DNA from: an uncultured Lachnospiraceae bacterium
GTDB taxonomy: Bacteria > Bacillota > Clostridia > Lachnospirales > Lachnospiraceae
Length of the DNA stretch: 8,840 nt
Assembly: GCA_947589175.1 (NCBI GenBank)
Contig: CANPZR010000098.1
Location: 1-8,840, forward strand
Reading direction: 5' to 3'
Both the position numbers and the translations under genes were made by a program. Shown here one piece after another: positions 1 through 6,139 of the stretch. Position 1 is the stretch's first letter, and each line of letters opens with the position of its first letter. The notes under the pieces were generated by a model that worked only from the letters and a program-made list of their open reading frames with translations, ran no database searches and was not told the DNA's origin.

Positions 1-1179
1 ATTATCAACCTGGGGGCTATGAGCATGCAGCCGCCCACGGAATTTCAAGAAAAACATAAAGTCAAGACAAAGAAAAAAGAGAAGAAGGAGACGCCGGCGC
101 TGGATGTGCGGAATCTCCCGGCTCCCCATGTCATCAAGGGCAACCTGGACGAGTACGTCATGGGGCAGGAGCGCGCGAAGAAAATTCTGGCGGTCGGTGT
201 TTACAACCACTACAAGAGGGTGCTGGCGGAGAAGTCCGGGGAGGACGACGTCGAGATCGAGAAGTCCAATATGCTCCTGCTCGGTCCTACCGGCAGCGGC
301 AAGACCTATATGGTAAAAACGATGGCGCGTCTTTTGCAGGTGCCGTTAGCCATCACGGACGCCACGGCTCTCACGGAGGCGGGATATATCGGCGACGACG
401 TGGAGAGCGTGATTTCCAAGCTGCTGGCTAACGCGGACAACGACGTGGAGCGGGCCGAGCGCGGCATTGTCTACATCGACGAGATCGACAAGATCGCCAA
501 AAAGCAGCAGGCCCACACACGGGACGTCAGCGGCGAATCGGTCCAGCAGGCCCTTCTGAAGCTGTTAGAGGGGGCGGACATAGAGGTGCCGGTGGGAGCC
601 ACCAACAAAAACGCCATGGTGCCTATGACCACAGTCAACACCAGCCACATTCTTTTTATATGCGGCGGGGCTTTTCCGGGGCTGGAGGACATTATCAAAA
701 AGCGCCTCACCAAACAGGGAACCATGGGATTTGGCTCGGAGCTGCGGGATAAATACGACGACGACAAGGATCTTTTTTCCAAGGTGGAGACGGAGGACAT
801 CCGGGAGTACGGCATGATTCCGGAGTTTATCGGCCGCCTTCCCATTGTGTTCTCGCTGCAGGCCATGGACGAGGATCTGTTAGTGGACGTGCTCGTGAAG
901 CCGCGCAACGCCATTGTGAAGCAGTACCGGAAGCTGCTGCAGATGGACGAGGTGGACCTGGAGTTCGAGGAGGACGCCCTCCGGGCCGTGGCGAAAAAGG
1001 CAGTGGAAAAAAAGACCGGCGCCCGCGCGCTCCGCTCCGTGATTGAGGCGTTTATGATGGATATCATGTACGAGATCCCCAAAGACGACATGATCGGAAA
1101 AGTAGTGATTACGAAGGATTATATAGAGGGGAAGGGAGCGCCGAAGATCATCATGAGGGGAAGCGCGAAACATTTTTAA
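1..1179 (+). CDS. clpX: ClpX-like AAA+ unfoldase, divergent paralog; 5' end outside window
   Basis: This is an ATP-dependent protein unfoldase of the ClpX family, which forms cytoplasmic hexamers that unfold substrates and usually feed them to ClpP. Counting Met at base 19 as residue 1, the Walker A motif GPTGSGKT is at 89-96, pore loop GYIG at 122-125, Walker B acidic pair D154-E155, a ClpP-docking-type loop MGFG at 236-239 (usually IGFG), arginine finger R273 in EFIGRLP, and sensor 2 in GARALR at 334-339. The frame is open from base 1 and ATG 19 has no convincing ribosome binding site. The visible protein starts in a Lys-rich linker, and the N-terminal zinc-finger domain usual in ClpX (~420 residues) is probably upstream. 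The pore-2 segment KKQQAHTRDVS is about two residues shorter than usual, and the usual RKH loop reads ATNKN. It looks like a second, specialised ClpX, though I cannot exclude that it is the only copy. Confidence 0.9.
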   Translation: MINLGAMSMQPPTEFQEKHKVKTKKKEKKETPALDVRNLPAPHVIKGNLDEYVMGQERAKKILAVGVYNHYKRVLAEKSGEDDVEIEKSNMLLLGPTGSGKTYMVKTMARLLQVPLAITDATALTEAGYIGDDVESVISKLLANADNDVERAERGIVYIDEIDKIAKKQQAHTRDVSGESVQQALLKLLEGADIEVPVGATNKNAMVPMTTVNTSHILFICGGAFPGLEDIIKKRLTKQGTMGFGSELRDKYDDDKDLFSKVETEDIREYGMIPEFIGRLPIVFSLQAMDEDLLVDVLVKPRNAIVKQYRKLLQMDEVDLEFEEDALRAVAKKAVEKKTGARALRSVIEAFMMDIMYEIPKDDMIGKVVITKDYIEGKGAPKIIMRGSAKHF

Positions 1180-1193
1180 GTCCCGGCATAGAA

Positions 1194-1202
1194 TGATATA
1201 AA
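1194..1202 (+). promoter_or_regulatory. possible extended -10 promoter
   Basis: TGA-TATAAA at 1194-1202 matches an extended -10 (TGn plus TATAAT-like hexamer) in the 48-bp gap after the ClpX-like gene. The -35 position (around 1174-1179, TTTTAA) is poor. Transcription would start near 1209, leaving a leader of about 20 nt before the 116-residue gene. I see no terminator in the gap, so read-through from upstream is equally possible. Confidence 0.3.
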
Positions 1203-1227
1203 TAATAATTGCTGCGGAGATAAGCGC

Positions 1228-1578
1228 ATGATGAGAGAGGGAAGATACCTGTTCGACGTGAGCATGTCCTACGTCAATCCGGGCTGGCAGGACCGCTATT
1301 GCGAGCTCGTGAAGAAAATCGACAGACACTTGAGGGAATACTATCCGGACTATTTCGCGGAGCTGCAGCTGTACCAGACCGGGCCGATGAATTATGTCGT
1401 GGTGGCCGTGTACTACGACGTGCCGGAGGTGTCGGAGATGCTGGGCGAAATTCTCCACTATGTCAATGAAGAATATCGGGAGACGGTGGGGCAGAACGTG
1501 AGGAGAAAACAGATACTAAAATTCGACCGCGCGGGGAAGATTTACGGGCAGGGCGGCGCCCCGGAGTTAGAATTATAA
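1228..1578 (+). CDS. conserved-looking hypothetical protein, 116 aa
   Basis: I do not recognise this protein. It is 116 residues, mixed alpha/beta in appearance and rich in Tyr and charged residues. There is no signal peptide, membrane segment or Cys cluster. A beta-strand-like MNYVVVAVYYDV segment sits mid-protein and a hydrophilic Gly/Glu tail (GQGGAPELEL) at the end. The start at ATG 1228 is supported by GGAG at 1216-1219 with 8-nt spacing; a second ATG at 1231 would lose one residue. It lies 48 bp after the ClpX-like gene and 55 bp before hydE on the same strand, so a shared transcript is plausible. Possible roles suggested only by position are an adaptor or substrate for the unfoldase, or an accessory to hydrogenase maturation. 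Neither is supported by a motif. Confidence 0.75.
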   Translation: MMREGRYLFDVSMSYVNPGWQDRYCELVKKIDRHLREYYPDYFAELQLYQTGPMNYVVVAVYYDVPEVSEMLGEILHYVNEEYRETVGQNVRRKQILKFDRAGKIYGQGGAPELEL

Positions 1579-1633
1579 ATTTTCAAGAGGAAATGATTTT
1601 ACCCGTCTGAGAGCAGCCGGAATGGAGGAGTAA

Positions 1634-2692
1634 ATGGAGATTAAAATGAAAAACACAGAATTGATCTATCAGTTAAAAGAAGAAAATATCCTTCCGCCGG
1701 AGGGCTTCCGGCAGCTCCTTGAGACTCTCACGGAGGGAGAGCGGGAGGAATTATCCGCCGCCGCCAGAGAGGTCCGGGAGCGGGAGTACGGAAAGGCGGT
1801 CTACATCCGGGGGCTGATCGAATTTACGAATATCTGCCGGAACGACTGCTATTACTGCGGAATCCGAAAGAGCAATGACAGGGCGGACCGCTACCGCCTG
1901 ACGCCGGAGGAGATTCTGGAGTGCGCCAGAGAGGGGTACGGGCTGGGCTTTCGCACCTTCGTGCTGCAGGGGGGCGAGGACGGCTGGTTCACGGCGGAGC
2001 GCTTAGAGCAGATTATCCGGTCAATAAAAAAAGAGTTTCCGGAGTGCGCGATCACCCTGTCGGTGGGCGAGCGTGACCGAGAGGACTACGTGCGGTGGTT
2101 CGAGGCGGGGGCGGACCGCTATCTGCTGCGGCACGAGACGGCGAACGAGGAGCACTACCGCCATCTGCACCCGGCGGACATGAGCTTAAAGCACCGAAAG
2201 GAGTGCCTGTATGCCCTGCGGGAGATCGGCTACCAGGTGGGGGCCGGCTTTATGGTGGGCTCTCCGGGCCAGACGGTGGACAACCTCATAGAAGATCTGT
2301 ATTTTCTGCGGGATCTGCGGCCTCATATGATCGGGATCGGGCCGTATCTGTCCCACCCCGACACGCCCTTCGCCGGGGAAAAGGACGGCTCTCTGGAGCG
2401 CACGCTGACGCTGCTGTCCATTTTGCGTCTGATGTTTCCGAAGGTTCTGCTCCCCGCCACGACGGCGCTCGGGACGTTAGATCCCACAGGGCGCGAAAAG
2501 GGCCTGATGGCGGGGGCCAACGTGGTCATGCCGAATCTCTCCCCGGTATCCGTCCGCAAGAAATATGAGCTTTACAGCAATAAAATATGCACCGGGGAAG
2601 AATCCGCCCAGTGCATACATTGCCTTGATATTCGCGTAAAATCCGCCGGATATGAAATCGTATCCGACCGGGGAGACAGCCGCGTAAATTAG
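1634..2692 (+). CDS. hydE: [FeFe] hydrogenase H-cluster radical SAM maturase HydE
   Basis: HydE is a radical S-adenosylmethionine enzyme that acts with HydG and HydF to build the 2Fe subcluster of [FeFe] hydrogenase in the cytoplasm. The 352-residue protein matches the usual length of about 350. The radical-SAM cluster motif CRNDCYYC gives C68, C72 and C75 in the HydE-type context, followed by GIRKSN. The barrel continues with LQGGED, SVGE, RHETAN and GFMVGSPGQT segments typical of HydE. A C-terminal Cx7CxxC (C319, C327, C330) matches the spacing of the optional second Fe-S site known from the Thermotoga enzyme. ATG 1634 is preceded by GGAGGAG at 1624-1630; ATG 1646 is farther from that site. 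hydF and hydG are not in the window, so they must lie elsewhere. The last codons lie inside a duplicated sequence. Confidence 0.95.
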   Translation: MEIKMKNTELIYQLKEENILPPEGFRQLLETLTEGEREELSAAAREVREREYGKAVYIRGLIEFTNICRNDCYYCGIRKSNDRADRYRLTPEEILECAREGYGLGFRTFVLQGGEDGWFTAERLEQIIRSIKKEFPECAITLSVGERDREDYVRWFEAGADRYLLRHETANEEHYRHLHPADMSLKHRKECLYALREIGYQVGAGFMVGSPGQTVDNLIEDLYFLRDLRPHMIGIGPYLSHPDTPFAGEKDGSLERTLTLLSILRLMFPKVLLPATTALGTLDPTGREKGLMAGANVVMPNLSPVSVRKKYELYSNKICTGEESAQCIHCLDIRVKSAGYEIVSDRGDSRVN

Positions 2693-2714
2693 GAGAGAGT
2701 ATATTTTCCTCGTA
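2680..2714. repeat. direct repeat at convergent gene junction, copy 1
   Basis: This 35-bp copy pairs with 2748-2783 at a period of 68 bp. The two differ by one substitution (A2688 versus G2756) and one missing T in a T-run. Copy 1 contains the end of hydE, including its TAG stop at 2690-2692. On the minus strand it also contains a decayed copy of the transporter's last codons, including a TAA at 2689-2691. Confidence 0.85.
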
Positions 2715-2747
2715 ACCTTGCGGTAGTCCTGCGCCGAACCGATGGCG

Positions 2748-2783
2748 CCGCGTAAGTTAGGAGAGAGTATATTTTTCCTCGTA
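2748..2783. repeat. direct repeat at convergent gene junction, copy 2
   Basis: This copy carries the functional end of the minus-strand transporter (…YEEKYTLS then TAA at 2757-2759). On the plus strand it retains a hydE-like tail reading R-V-S-stop. The plus-strand RNA can form an 8-bp hairpin with two G-U pairs (2759-2766 with 2772-2779), but no U-tract follows, so a terminator role is doubtful. Confidence 0.85.
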
Positions 2784-4511
2784 GCTGCTGTAAAATTCCT
2801 GCGTCTGATTGGTCGTATCATCCTGGAGCCGACTCTTGTACTCGTGAGGCGAGAAGGTCTGGCTCTTTTTTTGCAGGAAATACACGGCAATATTGGAGCA
2901 GTGCCCGCTGATGCGCCCGAAGGTCGTCAGCAGGTTCGAGAAGATAAAGCCCAGCTCGGTACTGCATTCCTTCTTCTGAAGGCGCTTGATGTGGTTGGAC
3001 TTCATCTGGTGGATGACCTTTTCAATCACCTGGTTGAGACAGGTAATCCGCAGGGCGGCGTCCGAATCCACATCGCTGATGGCCTGGACCGAAAGGGATA
3101 CGATTTCCTTGACGGCGTCCGACACAAGCGCCATTTCCTTGGAAGCGCTCTTGGACAGGGTGATTTCCCGCTCGGACATCTCCCGCGCCGTTTTTGCCAG
3201 CGTATAGGAGTAGTCGGAAATGCGCTCCACGTCGCTTATGACGTGCAGAAGAGTGGCCACCTCGGCGCTCTCCGCCGCCGTGAGGGGCTCAGCCGAGAGG
3301 GCGACCAGATAAGCGTTCAGCTTGTCCTCATACATATCTATATTCTTTTCCCGTTCCCGGATTTTCTTCCGCTTTTTATCACTGTAATCCGTCGTCAGGA
3401 GCTTAAGAGCCAGACGAATGGAGCTGTCGGCGATTTCCGCCATGTCGGCCGTCACCTCTCTTGCCTTTTCAGCAGCGAAGGTAGGGTAGATTAAGAAGCG
3501 GTTGTCCAATCCCTGGAAGGGACTCGGCGCCTGTTCTTTCGCTTTGAACGTGAGCTCCGAGAGCTTTTCAATCCACTTGCAGCACGGCATGAGCACGATG
3601 GTGGAAATAATGTTGAACATCGTGTGCATGAACGCGATGGAAAATACGCTGGCGTTCAGATCCATAAAGGCGAAGTCAAATACGCCGTTGAGGATGTAGA
3701 AGACCGGCGCCGTGATCAGCACGCTGAACAACTTGATGTAGACGCAGGACGCCGCCACCCTCTTGGCGTCGGTGTTGCCGCTGATGGAGGACAGCACCGG
3801 GGGAACCGCCGCACCGATATTCATACCCAGAATCACCGGAAGAGCCGATGAAATCGGGATGGGGCTTGTCAGGGAGAGAGCCTGAATAATACCCACGGAC
3901 GCCGACGAGGACTGTATGACCGCGGTAAAGAGCGTCCCGGCGAGGATGCCGAGAATCGGGTTGGACAGGCTCACCAACAGGTCCATGAAGAACGGGCTGT
4001 CCTGAAGGCCCTCCGTCGCGCCGGACATAGTCTCCATGCCGAACATCAGAATGGCAAAGCCCAGCAGAATCGATCCCACGTTTTTCTTCTTGTCGGACTT
4101 GGAAAACATATTGAACAGCAGGCCGACCGCCGCCAGAATCGGCGTAAAGGAGGACGGCTTTAAAAGGTTGATAAACACACTCGAACCGGAGATGCCCGAT
4201 GTACTGAGGAGCCACCCGGTAACCGTCGTACCGATGTTGGCGCCCATGAGGACGCTGGTCGTCTGCGCCAGCTGCATGATGCCGGAATTAACAAAGCCCA
4301 CCAGCGTCACCATGACGGCGGAGGAGCTCTGGATGATGGCGGTCACGCCGAAGCCCAGCAGAAATCCCTTAAAACGGCTGGATGTGAGCTTGCTCAGTAT
4401 CATCTCCAATCGGCTGCCCGACAGTTTCTTTAGGCTGTCACCCATGTAATTCATTCCGAATAAGAACAGGGAAAGTCCCCCGATGAGTGTCAGTACCGAA
4501 AATATGTCCAT
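2757..4511 (-). CDS. Na+/phosphate cotransporter family protein with C-terminal PhoU-like domain
   Basis: This is a 584-residue inner-membrane transporter of the Na/Pi-cotransporter (NptA/PhoU-fusion) family, expected to move phosphate or a related anion with sodium. The membrane half (about 1-310) shows the diagnostic duplicated signatures: QSSSA at 61-65 and 200-204, with paired GANIGTTVTG (90-99) and GMNIGAAVPP (229-238). A cytoplasmic helical PhoU-like region covers about 340-584. Its first acidic motif ERISD (429-433) is intact, but the second reads GRISG (532-536) where the family usually has ExxxD. Start ATG at 4511 follows a GAGAGGA ribosome binding site (4519-4525, minus strand). It has its own promoter upstream and converges on hydE. 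The substrate is not provable from sequence; these proteins are also linked to phosphate export or signalling. Confidence 0.9.
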   Translation of the reverse strand: MDIFSVLTLIGGLSLFLFGMNYMGDSLKKLSGSRLEMILSKLTSSRFKGFLLGFGVTAIIQSSSAVMVTLVGFVNSGIMQLAQTTSVLMGANIGTTVTGWLLSTSGISGSSVFINLLKPSSFTPILAAVGLLFNMFSKSDKKKNVGSILLGFAILMFGMETMSGATEGLQDSPFFMDLLVSLSNPILGILAGTLFTAVIQSSSASVGIIQALSLTSPIPISSALPVILGMNIGAAVPPVLSSISGNTDAKRVAASCVYIKLFSVLITAPVFYILNGVFDFAFMDLNASVFSIAFMHTMFNIISTIVLMPCCKWIEKLSELTFKAKEQAPSPFQGLDNRFLIYPTFAAEKAREVTADMAEIADSSIRLALKLLTTDYSDKKRKKIREREKNIDMYEDKLNAYLVALSAEPLTAAESAEVATLLHVISDVERISDYSYTLAKTAREMSEREITLSKSASKEMALVSDAVKEIVSLSVQAISDVDSDAALRITCLNQVIEKVIHQMKSNHIKRLQKKECSTELGFIFSNLLTTFGRISGHCSNIAVYFLQKKSQTFSPHEYKSRLQDDTTNQTQEFYSSYEEKYTLS

Positions 4512-4595
4512 TTCTTTATCCTCTCTTTGTTTTCTTCAATGAAATCTTATCACAAGCTGCACTATGATGCTTATAAAATTGTGCAATCATAACTA

Positions 4596-4624
4596 ATAGT
4601 GTCACATATAGGGGAAAATGTCAA
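4596..4624 (-). promoter_or_regulatory. sigma-A-type promoter of the Na/Pi transporter
   Basis: On the minus strand a perfect -35 TTGACA (4619-4624) is followed after 17 bp by CACTAT (4596-4601), preceded directly by TGA, an extended -10. Transcription would begin near 4589, giving a leader of roughly 75-80 nt. That leader contains an inverted repeat TGCAC/GTGCA (4558-4562 and 4581-4585) of unknown meaning. Confidence 0.6.
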
Positions 4625-4665
4625 GTAAATTGTTTTTTTGCACCTGCCTTTTTGGACTGCGGGGC

Positions 4666-4713
4666 AAAAAAAGAAGCATCAGAATGCTGCTTGGGCATTT
4701 TGGATGCTTCTTT
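4666..4713 (-). terminator. intrinsic terminator of the tRNA operon
   Basis: On the minus strand an 11-bp perfect stem (4703-4713 with 4670-4680) is capped by a further 5-bp inner stem (4695-4699 with 4683-4687). It runs directly into a seven-T tract (4666-4672). It lies just downstream of the last tRNA and separates the operon from the transporter promoter. Confidence 0.9.
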
Positions 4714-4720
4714 GATATTA

Positions 4721-4792
4721 CTGGGCTAGCTGGATTTGAACCAGCGAATGTAGGAGTCAAAGTCCTATGCCTTACCCCTTGGCGATAGCCCA
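4721..4792 (-). tRNA. tRNA-Gln (TTG)
   Basis: The 72-nt cloverleaf begins TGGGCTA and ends TAGCCCA plus discriminator G. The anticodon stem TAGGA/TCCTA encloses loop CTTTGAC, with the anticodon at 4758-4760, and the T arm reads GCTGG-TTCAAAT-CCAGC. The CCA end is not encoded. It is the last of five tRNAs in transcription order and lies just before the terminator. Confidence 0.97.
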
Positions 4793-4809
4793 ACATCCCG
4801 TAAAGGGAG

Positions 4810-4884
4810 GGTGGGTAATGGGATTCGAACCCACGGCCTTCAGAGCCACAATCTGACGCGCTAACCAGCTGCGCTATACCCACC
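4810..4884 (-). tRNA. tRNA-His (GTG)
   Basis: The acceptor stem GTGGGTA/TACCCAC is complete. The anticodon stem TCAGA/TCTGA holds loop TTGTGGC, giving anticodon GTG. A G is encoded at the -1 position (base 4884) opposite discriminator C at 4810, the identity feature of bacterial tRNA-His. CCA is not encoded. Confidence 0.97.
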
Positions 4885-4919
4885 ATAGAGGATTGCCAGT
4901 AATAAGGCTATTCCTACAA

Positions 4920-4993
<74 letters not shown>

Positions 4994-5013
4994 GTAGCAA
5001 CTTTCATTGCGTA

Positions 5014-5084
5014 AGCGGGTGATGGGAATCGAACCCACGTGTCCAGCTTGGAAGGCTGGTGTTCTACCATTGAACTACACCCGC
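5014..5084 (-). tRNA. tRNA-Gly (TCC)
   Basis: The 71-nt cloverleaf has acceptor GCGGGTG/CACCCGC and discriminator T. The anticodon stem CCAGC/GCTGG encloses loop CTTCCAA, giving anticodon TCC (bases 5050-5052), which reads GGA and GGG. CCA is not encoded. Confidence 0.97.
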
Positions 5085-5134
5085 ACAGGAAATGTATCTG
5101 CGGTTTTATGAAATGACTGCGCTCAGCCATTCAA

Positions 5135-5209
5135 TCGGGGTGACAGGATTTGAACCTGCGGCCTCTTGATCCCAAATCAAGCGCTCTAGCCAAGCTGAGC
5201 CACACCCCG
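5135..5209 (-). tRNA. tRNA-Pro (TGG)
   Basis: The 75-nt cloverleaf has acceptor CGGGGTG/CACCCCG and discriminator A. The anticodon stem CTTGA/TCAAG encloses loop TTTGGGA, with anticodon TGG at 5172-5174. It is the first tRNA of the operon, about 50 nt after the predicted transcription start. CCA is not encoded. Confidence 0.97.
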
Positions 5210-5263
5210 TAAAGGGCAAATTTCATAAATAAAATGCGCTTTGCAAATCATGACGCAAGATTT

Positions 5264-5292
5264 ATTATATTATAGAAAATTCTCCTTGTCAA
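5264..5292 (-). promoter_or_regulatory. consensus sigma-A promoter of the tRNA operon
   Basis: On the minus strand TTGACA (5287-5292) and TATAAT (5264-5269) both match the sigma-A consensus at all six positions, separated by the ideal 17 bp. A second overlapping TATAAT lies at 5269-5274 but with only 12-bp spacing. Transcription should start near 5257. This strength fits stable RNA genes. Confidence 0.92.
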
Positions 5293-5306
5293 CAGTTTTT
5301 TTAAGG

Positions 5307-5335
5307 TTGCGAAAAGTCCGTAATTATGCTATTCT
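5307..5335 (+). promoter_or_regulatory. probable promoter of the PilZ gene
   Basis: TTGCGA (5307-5312) and TATTCT (5330-5335) are 17 bp apart, each matching four of six consensus positions, and TGC just before the -10 makes it an extended -10. It sits back to back with the tRNA promoter, with 14 bp between the two -35 boxes. The predicted leader to the PilZ start is about 70 nt. Confidence 0.5.
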
Positions 5336-5414
5336 ATATGATGTAAGACGGAGCATGCCCCGCGTATGGCGATCCGGCATGAAAGAGTATCCGGACATAC
5401 GAAAGGAGTACTGT

Positions 5415-6071
5415 ATGTTATTATTTTCAGAATTAGATAAAGGAACACCGATCCGCCTTAATGTCCGTTCCGGCGAGCACGCCATGGAGTTTGACAGCGT
5501 GGTGCGGCACAAGCCGGGAAGACAGGTCCTCATTGACGCCGTGCAGAGAGACGGTCAGACGCTGAATGTAAAGGGGTGTCAGGTAGATATTCTGCTGGCC
5601 AGGGAGGATGAGAAGCCGATTCGGTGGAAGGATTGCGAGCTGACGTGCGTCAGCTATAAGAAAGAAGTTTACTACGCTCTGGAAGGATACAACATTGGAC
5701 GGGAGTTTAACAGGAGAAGCGGCTACCGGCTGTCGATCGGCGAGGAAGTCACGGTCAAGATCGGGCACGGGGGCTTTGATTATGCTGCTATCCTAAAGGA
5801 CATCAGCAACAGCGGATTTGCCTTTATCCTGGACAAAGAGGTAAAGGGAGCGGAGGAATCTTTTGTGTATACCGATTATACCGGCCTGCTGGGGGAGCGC
5901 GAGGTCAATATGCCCCTGCACGGCAAAGTTGTGCGCACCATGCCGCTGCCGGACGGGAGGATGCTGTACGGGTGTGTCCTGACGCAGAAAAATGTCCTGA
6001 TCGGGCACTACATCAACCAAAAGCAAATGGAACAGCTGGCGAAGAAAAATCCGCGGTATGGCAAGAAGTGA
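5415..6071 (+). CDS. PilZ-domain protein, putative c-di-GMP receptor
   Basis: This 218-residue cytoplasmic protein has a two-barrel, YcgR-like layout. An N-terminal region (about 1-95) without the signature motifs is followed by a PilZ domain. The PilZ c-di-GMP contacts are visible: RxxxR at R101-R105 (within NRRSGYR) and DxSxxG at D129-G134 (DISNSG). It should therefore bind cyclic di-GMP and change a motility, adhesion or polysaccharide partner, which is not in this window. ATG 5415 is chosen because AAAGGAG (5402-5408) lies 6 nt upstream. The frame stays open back to 5241, but that would run through both divergent promoters. No strong terminator separates it from the aldolase gene, so limited read-through is possible. 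Confidence 0.85.
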   Translation: MLLFSELDKGTPIRLNVRSGEHAMEFDSVVRHKPGRQVLIDAVQRDGQTLNVKGCQVDILLAREDEKPIRWKDCELTCVSYKKEVYYALEGYNIGREFNRRSGYRLSIGEEVTVKIGHGGFDYAAILKDISNSGFAFILDKEVKGAEESFVYTDYTGLLGEREVNMPLHGKVVRTMPLPDGRMLYGCVLTQKNVLIGHYINQKQMEQLAKKNPRYGKK

Positions 6072-6139
6072 CAGGCCTGCCCGGACTGCAGAGGCGTCGG
6101 TATGTTTTAATTAAATAAAGAAATATGGAGGATTTTACT

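Noticed and set aside
471..1091. Minus-strand Ser-rich open frame opposite the ClpX-like gene
   Set aside because: Antisense shadow of a strongly conserved AAA+ coding region.
1593..1610. Five-codon leader-peptide-like frame (MILPV) before hydE
   Set aside because: Its AAGAGG is only 2 nt from the ATG, and there is no attenuator structure or regulatory codon run.
2759..2779. Hairpin in repeat copy 2 as a bidirectional terminator for the convergent genes
   Set aside because: The stem relies on A-U and G-U pairs, forms only on the plus-strand RNA and lacks a U-tract.
2742..3494. Plus-strand 250-codon open frame opposite the Na/Pi transporter
   Set aside because: Antisense shadow; the minus strand encodes clear family motifs including both QSSSA signatures.
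4602..4886. Minus-strand 94-codon open frame beginning MVGIAQLVSASDCGSEG
   Set aside because: It is a translation of the tRNA-His and tRNA-Gln genes plus the terminator, a well-known kind of spurious protein call.
5241..5414. Upstream extension of the PilZ reading frame (58 extra codons from ATG 5241)
   Set aside because: It crosses the tRNA-operon promoter and the likely PilZ promoter; ATG 5415 has an AAAGGAG site at ideal spacing and gives a normal PilZ protein.
6072..6115. Imperfect GCCTGC/GCAGAGGC hairpin after the PilZ gene as a terminator
   Set aside because: The stem has a bulge and the short T-run is several bases away; too weak to call.
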